Source: Chara braunii (lineage: Eukaryota > Streptophyta > Charophyceae > Charales > Characeae). From it: a stretch of DNA of 52,986 nucleotides. The DNA is taken from assembly GCA_003427395.1 (NCBI GenBank), contig BFEA01000068.1:3221173-3274158 (forward strand). Direction: 5' to 3'. The notes beneath the pieces are model-generated. The model was not told where the DNA came from. It searched no databases and worked only from the letters and a program-made list of their open reading frames with translations. Shown piece after piece: positions 9,812 through 21,237 of the stretch; within the stretch, counting starts at the first letter, position 1; each line of letters starts with the position of its first letter. The translations under genes and the position numbers were made by a program.

Positions 9812-12800
9812 TTACAGTGGTAGGGGCATCGTGGCTTCGTCCCAGTTTGTGAACCTTAGATTGTCGCCCTCCAGCTTGGCCATTCTGCCTCCCAGGAGCC
9901 ATGTTTTAGTGAAGGTAGATCTCCTTGACTCCCTTTTTTCTGGGAGCGATAACTTTTGCTGCTCCTTTAGGTCCTTCCTCCACCGGGCACGTAATTCTGT
10001 TTGTATTGTGGATTTGATTCCCTCCTTTACCTCCTCCAAACTTGTGACTTGACCTTCTAGTGTGGTTTTGCACCTTGCCTTCCATATCTCCCATAGGGTT
10101 GCTCTCCTCCAAAGCTCCGCTATTGCTTCTGAGCCTACCTCCGCAGCCTCATTCTCCAGCCTTCCCGACAGGAGGTACAGCGGGTTGGACGGGAACTCTC
10201 CTCCTGTTACCTTGGACCACCACCTCTTTATTTCCGCCCATGTGTTTTGCGCTCTTTGGCATGATATCAGGCAATGTATCAGTGATTCCTCCACTCCCTC
10301 GCTGCATACTTTGCACTGAGCACTCAATTGCGTGGGTTCTTCCTGCTTTCTCCTCTTCGCTAACCATTGGTTGACTGGGAGAGCCCAGTAAATTATGAGC
10401 CATTGAAGGCTTCTGATCCTTGCTGGGCGTATGTTCATATATTGCCCCCACGGTACTGGATTTGACCAGCCCTCGCTATCTTCCAAGTTCCTTTTCCACC
10501 TTTCTGAGATTACTAGTAGTGGGTCTGCTGTTTTATTGCTTAGTCTATATCCTATTTTGACTTCGTACTCGTAGAGTGGTACTAATTTTTTGGTACTCCC
10601 TGACTTATTGGGTACCAACCATCCCCATTTTGCTGGATCCACCTCCAGCTCTTTTATGTCCAGGTCTGGTCTGTATAATCTTATTTTGCTTGGGCTAGGA
10701 GGTACAGCTAGGTTGTTCCTCTGTCCTCCTTTTAGTGTGCAGGCTCTGACCTTTCTGTAGTGGATTAGTTGCCCTTCGGATCTGGCTTCCTTTACTGTGC
10801 CCAGTTTGGACCAGGAGTTGGTTGGTTCCTTTATTTCATAAGAGATAAATTCTGCTTTCCCCGTTTGTGGGTCTAATATTCTGATTAATCTGAAGGCTTC
10901 GGTTGGTATTCCTCCGCCTATCTTTGTTGCCCATTCTCCCGCCGTCCATTTGCTTTCGTTTTTTAATAGCAGCACCCATTTTAAAGGTATGCTCTCTAGG
11001 ATTCTTTCCAGTTGCTCCTCGATGTTGTGAATTCCCTTGAGCTTGTGTCTTAGTTCTTGGGTTGTGGCCCATCTGCCTTCCTCTGAGACCCACAGGTGGT
11101 CTATCTTCCAGATTCCTTTGCTCACCCACTTTCTCCAGTGTTTGTCTTTTGTGTCTAACGTCCATTGTTTACCGTTCTGGTCCTTCAGTAGGGGATTACC
11201 GAACAAGGGCTGCCTCAGCACCTCTTCTCTTATTATTGGGTTACGGACTTTCAACGGGAAGCATTTTCTCCAGTGCTTTAAAAGCGTTGCCCACTGTTCA
11301 CTCGGCGGATCTTTGCTGTCTTCAGGTCTTCTCCCTCCTTCTCTTCTAGGGTTCCAGGCCAGGTTCAATATCCAGTGATAGCCTTCTATGGACGGGTCCA
11401 CCTAGAAAGGTACCAGGTTCCGTATTTGGAGCAAGGTCATTTCGTGCCAAGGAAGTTCTCTATAAAGTATCAGTTTGATTATCCACTTATGTTGTAGGGC
11501 TTTGAATTGGGCGGGGGGGTTAAGGAGGCCTAGCCCTCCTTGTAGGCTTGATCTGGTTATATATTTCCACGCCACTTTGGTTATATAGTGTTCTTTGTCT
11601 GCTTTACTTGTCCACAGATAAGCTCCTATCTTCCTTTTAAGCGAAGAGAAGAAACCTGCTGGAGGATTCCACAGAGAAGCTACGTACCACCCCATCGAAA
11701 ATATCGATGTGTTGATAACCAAAACTCTTCCCAACATTGATACGTTTTGTGCCTGCCAGCCAGCTAACTTGTTTGTCATTTTGATAAGCAGGCTGGTTCC
11801 TGACTCAATGCTGGTCCCTTCTGCTGACACCTGAATTCCCAGGAAGCGCATCGGTTGTTGTGTGTCTAACCATTGCAAGCCTTGGGTATCTTGGGTTGGG
11901 AGGGGGGGGTGTGAGGGAGCCAACCACCAACCTACTGTCTTTTTCTAGTTGATCTTCATTTATGAGGCCAGTTGGAAGGCTTGCATTGCCCTTGTGAGGG
12001 CTAGGAACGATGAGTCTGAAGCTCTGATAAGTACCGTCAAGTCGTCGGCGAAAAGCATCACCGTTGGGATATGTAGCTGTCTGCCATCTTGTTGTATAGT
12101 TAGTCTTTCTATTGATGGATCCCTGCGTAGGAAGGCAGCAATTGCTTCCATGACGAATAGGAAGATGGAAGCTGCTAACGGGTCTCCTTGTCTGACTGAT
12201 CTGGTCATTTTATATTTTTCGGATAAGTGCCCGTTAACCTGAACCATCCCTCTGGCGTCTTCATAGAGCACTCTTACCCATCTCGTGAAGTTGGGGCCCA
12301 CTCCCATTTTCTCCATGCTTTGCTGCAGAAAGTCCCAATTTACTTGATCATAGGCCTTTTCGAAGTCAAAGAAAAGAATGGCTGCATGAAGCTTTTTGTC
12401 CTTTATGATTTTTGTTGCTTCGTTTAGTGTTACTACGTTGTCTAAAATGTATCTCCCTGGTATAAATCCCGTTTGGTCGATGTGGAAGCATTTGTCCATT
12501 ATGTTTCTTATTCTATTGGCCAGAGTTTTGGCTAGTATTTTGTAAACCACCGGTAGTAGCGTTATGGGTCTGTAGTTTCTTATATCTTTTTTGTCTCCCT
12601 TCTTGTATAGGAGAGTGACGATCCCTGTGCTAAGTTCTTCTCCTAGCGACCCGCTCTTGAATCACTCTTTGAAGAATTCTGTAACTGTTTCGCCCAACAG
12701 GTGCCAGTTGCTTTGCCAGAATTCCTTTGGGAGCCCATCTTCACCTGGGGTTTTGTTAGGTTGCATGCTCTGGAGTGCTTCAAATAGTTCTGACTTGGTG

Positions 12801-13559
12801 ATGTCTTTTTCCAGCAGGTTTATTGCCTCTTGATTGAGGCATTTGTCTAGATGTTTCAGGAATTTCTCTCTTGCTCTCTGGACCTTGCCTTGGTCTTCGA
12901 GGAAGGTTTTGGACAAATAGAGGTCCTGGTAAAAGTCTGATGCTACCCTTAATAAACCTGTCTGATCCGTCTGGGCTGTACCCCACCCGTTTTTCAATGC
13001 AAGAATTCTGTTATTCCTTTGGTTTGTCTTGATTCTTTGGAAGAAGAATTTTGTCATACTTTCATTACTTTCCNAGTCTTTTATTNTGGCTCTTATCGNC
13101 AGACCTTGTCTTCTNCAATCTGCCCATTGTTCCAATTCANCCCTTGCCTCTTCTAATAGCTGTTNATATAGCTCCGCCCNTGGGTTAGCGATGAGGTTAA
13201 ACTTGGCTATTTCCACTATGGCCTCTAGGCTTTGCTGTCTTGCTTTTCTTCTATTAGCTTCTCCCCTGGAGAACTTGCTTGCCCATTGACTCATTTTTCG
13301 AACAGCTGCCGGAAAGTCCCTATTGAGTTCTCCTTTCCTTAAGTTCTCCTTTATCTCATCCCATTTATGTTTGAATTCCTGTTTAAAGTTCTCTAGGTTC
13401 AATAGGGACGTGTTCAGTTTAAAGAAGCTCCTCCCTGGTACGNTATCTAGCGAGAAGGCCATGTTTAGTTTTATTGGGTTGTGGTCGAAGCCTATGTAGT
13501 GTGGAAGCCTGCCTATTGTGCAATCTAGGACCGCTCCCTCTAACGTCTCAGTTATGAGA
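9812..13559 (-). pseudogene. LINE-2 ORF2 protein, one frame with four stop codons
   Basis: All parts lie in a single frame. In order: the end of the endonuclease (GFDHNPIKLN near 13480), a linker with KTPGEDGLPKEFW, RT fingers with NYRPITLLPVVYKILAKTLA and DQTGFIPGR, palm FFDFEKAYDQVNW (first catalytic Asp), SVRQGDPLAASIF, FADDLTVLIRA (catalytic Asp pair), the thumb, and GGLGLLNPPAQFKAL. Then come EEVLRQPLFGN, a zinc knuckle (CKVC ... HCLISC) and LWEIWKARCKTTLEG near the end. Stops are TGA 12662-12664, TAA 11960-11962, TAG 11945-11947 and TAG 11402-11404; the natural end is TAA 9812-9814. The TAG at 11945 replaces the Trp of a KINWKKT motif. Absence of frameshifts over some 1,240 codons suggests moderate age. 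Confidence 0.92.
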
Positions 13560-13572
13560 AGTTCTCGCTGTT
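13560..13572. repeat. Target-site duplication of LINE-2, right copy
   Basis: AGTTCTCGCTGTT, identical to 8397-8409, follows the truncated 5' end of the LINE. Confidence 0.85.
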
Positions 13573-14149
13573 ATCATCTCATTGAGTTTTCCATTCTCAT
13601 CAACTTCATCAACCATTATCATCATCATCATTATCATCATCATCATCATCATCATCATCAACCTCTCAATTCTTTTTTCCCTGTTCTTTTCTATACTTGT
13701 GGTTGTAAAAATCCTCCCCACAAGGTTGCTGACGTGGAGGGCAGGATGGATTGAGTGGGGAGAGCTCTTTTCTGCAGGGGAAACACAAGGTGGGAAGTGT
13801 TTGCCTATAGGGAATAAGGGCGGACAAGGGGTACTGTCTAACTTTGGGACTGGGAGAGATGGAAGGCGGAACATCATCTACTAGCGGTGGCAGAGTGAGG
13901 CAGAGATAGCTTGGGGTAGGCTTTTTGGGGGAACAACCTTCTTCGAGGGGAGTAGGGTAGAGGGAGGCTCTCCTATTGTTTGGGCTGTGAGAAACCGTTC
14001 AACAACAGAGTGGTTCTGATTAGCGGAGGCAGCAAGGGAGAGGAGGGGTGGTAAGAGGGGAAAAGAGGCGGGGTGGACAGGGGAGGGTCAATCAACATCA
14101 AGTATCACCATCATCAACATCATCAACATCATCAACATCGTCAACATCA
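13573..14149. other. CATCAT-rich DNA with (TCA)n microsatellite
   Basis: A (TCA)n tract lies at about 13617-13665, and a (CATCAA)-like tract at 14096-14150. Between them is purine-rich unassigned DNA. An open frame on each strand over the microsatellite (runs of I or M) is an artefact. Confidence 0.7.
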
Positions 14150-14266
14150 TCACAGCCCCTGCCAGTGCTAGTGCTGCTGGTACGAGCAGACACCACTAGC
14201 ACCTAGTGGTAGGCCCCATCTATTGGTGGGGAGCAGCACCTGCTGGAAAGCGGGTCCAGCGTCCCA
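14150..14266 (-). repeat. LINE tail of LINE-4
   Basis: On the minus strand: GGGACGCTGGACCCGC, CCAGCAGGTGCTGCTCCCC, ACCAATAGATGGGGCC, then GGTGCTAGTGGTGTCTGC and CACTAGCACTGGCAGGGG. It is near-identical to the tail at 4769 and 35228. No poly(A) remains; CATCAT DNA follows. Confidence 0.85.
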
Positions 14267-14511
14267 TATACAAATTGTAAGCAGAGCCAATGAAAAAGTA
14301 TGGATATGAGGCCTGCCAGCATTGATTGGCCTGTCTCCGAGGGGATTGACTGAGCAGGCGTTGTGTGACCCCGGTAACTAGCTAGATACACGATTATCAC
14401 AAGGAGTCTGCCTCTTCAGCACTCAGCATGGCCGCCAGATAACACAGGTATACCTAGCAGACCCCTCCTCTGGGGATTGTAGTACCCCCCTCCTTCCCTC
14501 CCCTTATCCCC

Positions 14512-14930
14512 TCATCCCCCATACCACCCCAATTCTACCATACTGTTTGCAAGGGGGGGGAATAGATCCGGGAAGTCATCCGTCATTCTCATTGGAGTTG
14601 TAGGATCCACCTTGGTCCACTCGTGGAAGATTAGCCAATAATCCTTAGTTCGCTCTTCCTTTTCCTGAGCTCTCCCCAAGTCCCCTTTTGTTCCCACCCG
14701 CTCCACCCTCCCTATCTTTCCCCCGTTTTTCCCCCCAAGCCAGTTTGCACTGAATTCTTGGATTCTTTTGTGTATTTCCGTCTGTGTGTGTATGTGACAG
14801 ATTTGTGCTTTGGTCTCTTCCCAATGTGTTGTTATATCTGTTTGTATATCCATTCTCACTCCTTCCATCTCATATGTGCAGCATCGTCTCCATAGTGCCC
14901 AAATCACTGCCTTGCGTCCGAATTCTTAGG
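14512..14930 (-). pseudogene. LINE-4 C-terminal protein fragment
   Basis: EFGRKAVIWALWRRCC matches the LWEIWKARCK motif of LINE-2. IQEFSANWLGGKNGG and DDFPDLFPPLANSMV match the LINE-1 tail. The fragment is open for about 130 codons and preceded by a TAG in frame. The RT and zinc knuckle are missing. Confidence 0.75.
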
Positions 14931-14959
14931 CTACATTCTAGTATAACCGATTTTCTAAT

Positions 14960-15470
14960 TGAACTTTTATTGTGTTCTTGCCCAAGTTGAGTAGCATCTA
15001 GAACGATGCTGGCCGGTGCTGGGGCATCGCCCTGTAACCTTCATAGGAGCTTGAGGCCTTGGATATAGATCTGGGGATTGCTGAGGGTGGAAGGCAATTA
15101 CAATACTTGACCAAAGGCTACAGGGGTGGGTGGCTCTGCCCTGTAACCTAGCTAGATTGGGGTGTGAGACCGGGTAGAGGCTTTGTTGGTATACAGTATT
15201 GGCTTGGTAGAGACTGGCTGGTTGGTATGGATATATGATATTAGGGTTAGGGTAGTATGTGAGATCTGAGTAGATAAACACTCTGAGTTATCAACTTCCA
15301 TCTCTAACTTATTATCTCAATCATCCGGAAGTGTTCCTGAATCATCCCAAATTTTCATCAATCATCAATGTATTCCAATTATAAGGGACGTTGGGCCCGG
15401 TTCCCAGCACATGCTGCTCCCCACGAATAGATTGGAGCATTTATTAAAAAAGAAAAAAAAGAAAAAAAAG
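14960..15470 (+). mobile_element. Family C non-autonomous retroposon, copy 1
   Basis: The body begins near a GATGCTGGCCGGTGCTGGGG block with ATCGCCCTGTAACCT, shared with the copy at 31030-31607. It ends with GGGACGTTGGGCCCGG, TTCCCAGCACATGCTGCTC and CCCACGAATAGATTGGAGC, then an A-rich tail at 15443-15470. That end is a variant of the LINE tail. There is no open frame, no A box and no B box that I can find. The body differs from the LINEs, so it probably uses LINE machinery through its tail. The 5' edge is approximate. Confidence 0.75.
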
Positions 15471-16189
15471 GTTTGCAGACTGCACAATGAAAGGAAGAAT
15501 AAAATGACATATCCGATCGATGATCACTGCAGACTGGGCGAGGAAGGCTAACAGAGGCAGATCAGACCGGAGTAGAAGGTGGTTCCTCTCACATGGGTCG
15601 TAGGCTGTCAGCTGGCCGCAGTCACCAAAGAAGGAAAGATGGTTATCTCATCTTGGTTAAGCTTGGCGACGTAGTCTCCTCTGTTTGTGATAGTAGGATA
15701 GGCAGTCTACTTCCCATCTAACTCTTGGTGGGGTATTTATAGGCCGCAGGAGGCCAACGGCCCATGGGTTTTCCAGGGTGGGCGGAGAGATGTAGAATAG
15801 AATTGAAACCCCGAGCCACTTTTAGACTCAGGTAGGGCCGCTTTGCAGGCCCTGAGGGGAGGGAGGGAGGGAAGGAGGGAGGGAGCGAGTGAGGGGGAGG
15901 GTTGGGGGAATATGGAGAGAGAGGAAGGGAGGGACAATAGTGGGGTAGGGGTAGGAGACAGGGCCAAGGGGAGTTGCAATAGGGATAATTAGAGGGATAC
16001 TTAGAAGGGAGGAGACAAATATAGGAATTGCGGAATTGGGGAAATGGGAATGGGGATTGGGGAAAAAATAATAGGCACCAGGGATAAGGGCATGACAAAG
16101 TTGGGAACTAGCCTAGCAATTGGTCCTGTAGGTGGGTAATGCTCCCAGATTTACCGGCCTTTATGTGGGGTGGTCGGCCCAGGTGATTG
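15471..16189. other. Unassigned DNA with purine-rich tract
   Basis: From 15855 to 16080 the plus strand is a long GGGA-rich purine tract. GTATTTATAGG at 15730-15740 resembles a TATA box, but no transcript can be argued. No gene is seen. Confidence 0.45.
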
Positions 16190-18547
16190 TTCCTTTTCCA
16201 TAATGAGAATCAATGTGCCTTTTTGGAAAAAAAAAAAAAAAAGGTCAGGCCCGTACCCCATTTGAGGAGGTTTACTTCCGTTTTTCTTCTTCTTCAACTT
16301 TTCTTTCTTCTTCTTGAGATATCAGGCCTGTGATAAGCGAGGATCCATACTCGGCCGCTTCCCATACCCTTAAAAAATCCCACGTAAGACCCCGAAGTAC
16401 GGATTCAAGATAATAGGGAAGAACGGGGCTTCAGTTCTTTTTCTTTTTTTTTTTTTCTTTTTTTTTTTTCTTTTACGAAAACAGGAACCGAGTAGAAAAC
16501 TTAATTCGGGTCTCGCGTGGCCAGTTAGCGGCCGCGCCAAGAAATTCAAGAAACAGTTGGGAATTAGCGGGAGTAGGAATTTTGAATTTTTGCGCGCGCA
16601 AATGTTTTTCAAATTTTTGCGTGTCGCGTAAACCCGTTCTCCCACTCTGCATCCCCACACCATCTTCCTTTCTTGCTGCGCATTCCCTTCCTTCTCCTTT
16701 CCTTGTGAACGATTGGCTGTCTGATTGGGATGGTCGGGGCAATGTGGTGGTAGTGGGAAGCGCACCCCACTTGGGCAACCACCCCAATACGCAGATTATT
16801 TGACTCGCCTCCTTCGATCCTTCTGGAACCTTTGCCCTTCTTATGTCCTGCTCATCTACAACCCGTGCTTCGCGCAGCCTCTCCGCCGCCTTCCACGCTA
16901 TAAATTCTCGCAGCCCCTTCCTCTCTCTCTCTTTGATCTCAACTGCAAGCTACGCGAGCTATGCGCGAAACCCGCGGCGTCGGAAAGGCTCGGCGTGTCC
17001 CGTGATGGGCGGAGGGACGACGGGTGGCGGAGTTAGCGATAGACTTGGGGTAAGGCAGTCGGAGGGACTGAGCGGTGGTGGAGATCAGACACCGGCAGCG
17101 ACAGGGCCTTGTGGCTATGGTTGTTGGTGGTTTTTTCGGATTGGGGGTTGGGCTCTGAACGGCCAGCTGTGAGAATTTTGTATACTAAGAACATGCTTTT
17201 CTCCATTGTTGTTTTGTCCTCGTGCGCTGTGTGCAAGGTCCCAATGTGTGGGTAGTCAGTTGTATGCATTCTCGGATATGGAAGTCTATGGATGTTGCAT
17301 GTCTCATTGTTCAAGAGGGCTCTATGAGTAGGCGTGTGTGTATGCGCCCCCAAGCCTGATGATAGAAAGTACCGAGCGTCGATTGCTTGCATGAGTGCAT
17401 TGGTCCGTCCCCTTTTCTTCGCCCATAAACCCGCGCGGGTGTGCGGGATACACGCCAACCTCCTTCCACTGTCCCTCTCTCTCTTCGTGTGTAGGTTGGG
17501 ACCCCGGGTAAGGGGAGACGGATAATTCCGAAGAGATCGGTCGTTCGCGTCCCTGCAAAGCGGCTGACATCTTTGCGCCCACCCCGGATCCCCGACACCG
17601 CGTTCGGGTTGATGCCCACAGAGAGAGAGAGACAGAGACAAAGAGAGTTAGGCGCATCCTTTTTGGTGGTATTTGTTGGTCTTTGCATGAAGTCAGGTCT
17701 TATCTAGACAAATGGGAGCGTGCGCCGTGGCCCAAGCTCGGACTTTGTCTCAGAACGTCGCAGCGTGCTTCCGCCCTTCCTGATTGCAGATGACGATAGC
17801 AAATATTGCGATGCAGACGTGCAGAGCATACTGCAGTGCACTGAGCCAATCCGTCTTTACAACCCAAACCGGGTGTGCCACATAGGAGGAAGTGGGTTCG
17901 TGCTTATTGAGCATTTTTCTTCCCCTCCCTTAATCCTACCCTACACCGACCTCACGGTGTTGCCCTGGTCAGTCGCGCACGCGATGTGACGGCCTCGGTT
18001 TAATTGCCATTGGTGTCGCCAGGGAGACTCGTGCTCGTGGCGACGATTAGTCCTGGGGTATGAAGGGGCCACCTGATTCCCTGAACTCTCCCGCAACGCG
18101 AGTGCGCTCCCAGCACATTTTCGAACCTGGGTTCCCTCGACCTGCCCGACCCCGGGCAGCCCTGCGCGGTGCTGCCAACACGGGCTCGATGAGTCGGACA
18201 CAGAAGCTTGAAACCCGATTCTGGGGCCTCCGCCCCCAAAAGCCGTGCGAACCGGGCGCCTCGGGGAACGGAACCCAGCTCCCGGTCGGTTTCTTTTCTT
18301 TTCTCCCCTCTCCTCTCGTTTCCTTTTGTGTGACGAGGGTCGTGCCGTAGGGCACCGTTCTCCCGTTATACGCCCCCGGCGACAGTTCAAACCCCTGACT
18401 AGGCACCTCGGCTTGAAGCAAGAATCCCCCGTTTCATCCGGGTGACTCAACCCCCACGGCCAAAAATCCTCGGCCACACCCCTAACTACTCTGATCGGCA
18501 TCCGACGTACGGAGCGCCGCGCGGGGCGTGAGGTGTTGCGCATCACA
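16190..18547. other. GC-rich promoter-like region without a defined gene
   Basis: After an A run (16231-16244) and T-rich tracts (16440-16472) the composition becomes GC- and CpG-rich. It contains inverted CCAAT words (GATTGGCTG at 16711), a TATA box at 16898 and CT-rich stretches downstream of it. Open frames (for example 17033-17641 minus) show no domain. It could be an LTR, a promoter with 5' UTR, or an unrelated island. Confidence 0.4.
16898..16905 (+). promoter_or_regulatory. Candidate TATA box
   Basis: CACGCTATAAATTCTCG is a good plant-type TATA context, about 180 bp after an inverted CCAAT and followed by CT-rich sequence. A nearly identical context (CACGCTATAAATTTCGG) stands on the minus strand at 28034-28041, inside the 2.5-kb insertion. 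No coding region that it would drive can be identified. Confidence 0.4.
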
Positions 18548-18664
18548 GACCTCGCTCCACTACTCACGACATGCACAAAAGACAAAAATCGTGGTGTATC
18601 CTTCCATGTTCTAGCAGAAGATTCACTCTCGGCTTGCACTTTTCGAGAGTAGTGGAGCGAGGCC
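18548..18664. repeat. Short element with 18-bp terminal inverted repeats
   Basis: GACCTCGCTCCACTACTC at 18548-18565 is the reverse complement of GAGTAGTGGAGCGAGGCC at 18647-18664 with one mismatch. The whole is 117 bp, the size of a MITE or a stem-loop. CATCA occurs close to each side, but not directly adjacent, so a target duplication is not proven. Confidence 0.65.
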
Positions 18665-18799
18665 CATCATCGTCGAACTGAGTGACCCGAGGTGCTTCCG
18701 CTGGAGTTCAAACTCAGGTTAGTATTTCAACAGTTCAAAGGCCTACGGACCGAGATAGGCCAGTTTGCAGTGTGTTTTATTCCCTTGAGACCTTCAACG

Positions 18800-18838
<39 letters not shown>

Positions 18839-18960
18839 NNNNNNNNNNNNNNNNNNNNNNNNNNNNNNNNNNNNNNNNNNNNNNNNNNNNNNNNNNNNNN
18901 NNNNNNNNNNNNNNNNNNNNNNNNNNNNNNNNNNNNNNNNNNNNNNNNNNNNNNNNNNNN
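18665..18960. other. Unassigned DNA, T run and assembly gap
   Basis: A short unassigned stretch is followed by a T run from 18802, then Ns from 18839 to 18960. The gap lies inside the poly(T) of the retroposon that follows, so its true length is uncertain and the translated X-rich frames across it mean nothing. Confidence 0.8.
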
Positions 18961-20189
18961 TTCTTCTTCTTCTTTTTTTTTCTTTTTTTTTTTGAAGCCC
19001 AGGGTGTTGTAGAGGCCAAGTACCAGACCCGTGGTGATTGCTAGTAGCGGCAGCCAATGGTTGTCCTGACAGGATAGGCCACCTACCCTACCCAGCCCCA
19101 CGTTAATACTCCCAGCGCACACCCTGCCTCTACTATCCTACCTCAGTGTGACCAGCACTCAGGACCATCACCCCACCAGTATCGAGGGCAACTTGAACCA
19201 GACAGCAGTGATAAGCACCAAGGCTGGGCCAACCTCCGAGCCCTGATGGAAGTGGAAGTGGACGAACCTTGCCGTACGGGAACTTCGGACACCAGGCTCA
19301 TCCAATCTTCTACAGGCCCAATTCAGAGAGTCTACCCAGCAGGATTATCTAACCAAGGCAGGCCAGCGCCCACGGACACATCCTACCGTCCTTCCCCTAG
19401 CTTACCCAAGGCTAGGCGGAGCTCAGACTAGCCGGAGCGACTTATATCCCTCCCCCTACCCTAGAGCTAAACCATGCGTGAGTAGACCCCGTCATATACC
19501 TGATAGACCCCCCCAGCCCATTATCCTAGTTTGTGTGTATGTGTGTATGCCCAGAGGCTATGTTTTGTATGAGCCCATAGGGCCATGTGTTTTTGTATCT
19601 GCCCGAAGGCTCTGTGACACTGTGCTCTGTGTACCTGTATAGCGAGATGTATGTGCCCGAAGGCCAGATATGTGCAGTCTATGTGTGCTCTGTGTAGCTG
19701 TATGGCGGGATGTATGTGCGCGAAGGCCAGATATGTGCAGTGCTATGTAGAGGGAACTATGTGTTAGTTTGAAGAGATGACAGGCCAAGCTGGACAAGAA
19801 ACCCCGCCAAAGTCCCCAGCCAGACTCGAACCCGGTATCTATGAGATGTGAACTGAATACTCTACCATTTGAGCAACAATCGCAAGCGGCCCCTGTGTGT
19901 GATATGCCAGACTGGGGAGATCAACAGAACAACCACGAGCAACAGCCACAAGCAACCCATGCAGTATTAAGACCCGACATAAACACTGTGGACAACCCTT
20001 GGGTGGTGCGCAGACAGTGTCTGTATAAGCTCACCGTGCATCAGCCCAAGGGAATATGTGTCCAGCCATACGTCATTCTAACGCCCTGCCGGTGTCCATG
20101 CGCAGGGCTGCAACTGAGTTTTGAATCCGCAACCTCATACCACAATGCGCATTTCCAACCAGTGCTCTAACCACTGAGCTACATCAACT
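18961..20189 (-). mobile_element. Composite tRNA retroposon, fullest copy (minus strand)
   Basis: Read from 20189 downward: tRNA-like unit 1 (TGATGTAGCTCAGTGG at its start, B box GGTTGCGGATTCAAA near 20125); a spacer with a conserved GGGCGTTAGAATGACG-like block; tRNA-like unit 2 at 19808-19880 (TTGCTCAAATGGTAGAG and ACCGGGTTCGAGTCTGG); a variable region of TACACAGAGCACA and CTTCGGGCACATACAT units (19530-19750); a G run near 19510; a conserved body of about 500 bp; and GGGCTTCAAAAAAA as the tail. The other copies are pieces of this order. No protein frame is supported. Confidence 0.8.
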
Positions 20190-21140
20190 TTCAAAGTAGG
20201 TGGTTGTTCGGGAGGGTGGGCAATACTGAGGTGAGGGCTTAGGGTGGGACCCCGAAGGTTGGCGGCTTCGAAAGCAATCTGAGGGAAGTTGGCAGCGCGA
20301 GCAGAACAGGTGACCCCACTGCCACCACAAAAATGTGCCCCTGAGGGCCCCGCGCTTTCCCAAACAGGAAAGTCGACCCTGAAGTCTCCCGAAAAGGAAG
20401 CGTGCCTGTTTCGTTTGTGTTCCTGGGTCCACGCACGTAGGCGTGTGGTGCATTCCGTGTGCACCAACGTGTGACACTATGGGTGACGCTATGGCGCAAA
20501 CAGGTGAGGTTGCGCGACATCGGGAGGGCCCAACGGGTGGGGGGAGGGAGGGGGGCGCTCGCGCACGAACGCATATCTGCCTGAGCTGACGAAAGGATGG
20601 TTCAACGGCCACATTTTTTGAATGCCTGGTCTGTTGTGCCTTCATGTTGCCGTGATGCTGTGATCGAAGGTGGGAGTTGCCGTTGGCGGTCTGTATCCAC
20701 CTCCGCTGTGCCATGCCGCCATCGCCGTATCATCGCAGACAGAAGAGAAGTGCCGTTGGGGGTGGTGGGGGGCTTCGAGACAGGATAGGGAGGTAGGGGC
20801 GGGCCGAGGAGCGGAGACATGGACGACGGGTGGGAAGACCGGCTGTTGTTTTTCGTGGTTGCCGTCATCGAGTGGGTGAGTCAGTGCAATGTGGCAGCCA
20901 TGGCTGTCCTCGAGGCAGCTTCTACTTTGCCACTGCGCGCCTTGGAGCCAGCTTTAGTGGAACTTCAATGGTTTGGTGGAGGGGGGACGAACAATGAAGA
21001 ATGAATCCTCATTATCAGAAGGGATAGAACTGCTAGCTGAGCATGCCCTTTATGGCGGTCTTTTCAGGACTATAGAGGTGGTTTGATCCTACTGGTCCTC
21101 AGTAAAATTGTAATGATTAACATTTTGATGTTCTGTATAA
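20190..21140. other. Unassigned GC-rich DNA
   Basis: Open frames on both strands lack any domain I recognise. The composition is GC-rich with G runs (20535-20553). Nothing repetitive was identified. Confidence 0.4.
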
Positions 21141-21237
21141 GGGACGCTGAACCCGGTTGTCAGCAGGTGTTACTCCCCACCAATAGACTGGAGTCTCAAC
21201 TGGGGGATTAGGAATGGCTGCTCTTATCACCATTCCT

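Larger units (their letters stand above)
8408..13559 (-). mobile_element. LINE-2: 5'-truncated minus-strand non-LTR retrotransposon
   Basis: Poly(A) lies at 8408-8437 (T run on plus), then a 3' UTR of about 1.4 kb, then one long ORF2 reading frame from 13559 back to 9812 that starts inside the end of the endonuclease domain. A 13-bp perfect target duplication flanks it, so this is a single 5'-truncated insertion by target-primed reverse transcription. It sits in CATCAT-rich DNA. Scattered single Ns at 8832-9132 and 13073-13443 are in the assembly. Confidence 0.92.
14150..14960 (-). mobile_element. LINE-4: 3' end of a minus-strand LINE
   Basis: The C terminus of the LINE protein (14512-14930) is followed, on the minus strand, by the GCTCAGTCAATCCCCT block and the LINE tail at 14266-14150. 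The order matches LINE-1. The upstream boundary near 14960 is set by the start of the family C element and is approximate. Confidence 0.75.

Noticed and set aside
17033-17641. 202-codon minus frame
   Set aside because: No domain, many alternative overlapping frames in the same GC-rich stretch, no start or splice support.
18380-18462. Possible tRNA on minus with GGGGTTTGAACTG as B box
   Set aside because: No acceptable A box and no acceptor stem; the B-box match is poor.
18682-19122. Frames of 80-131 codons over the N block
   Set aside because: They are made of Ns and T/A runs.
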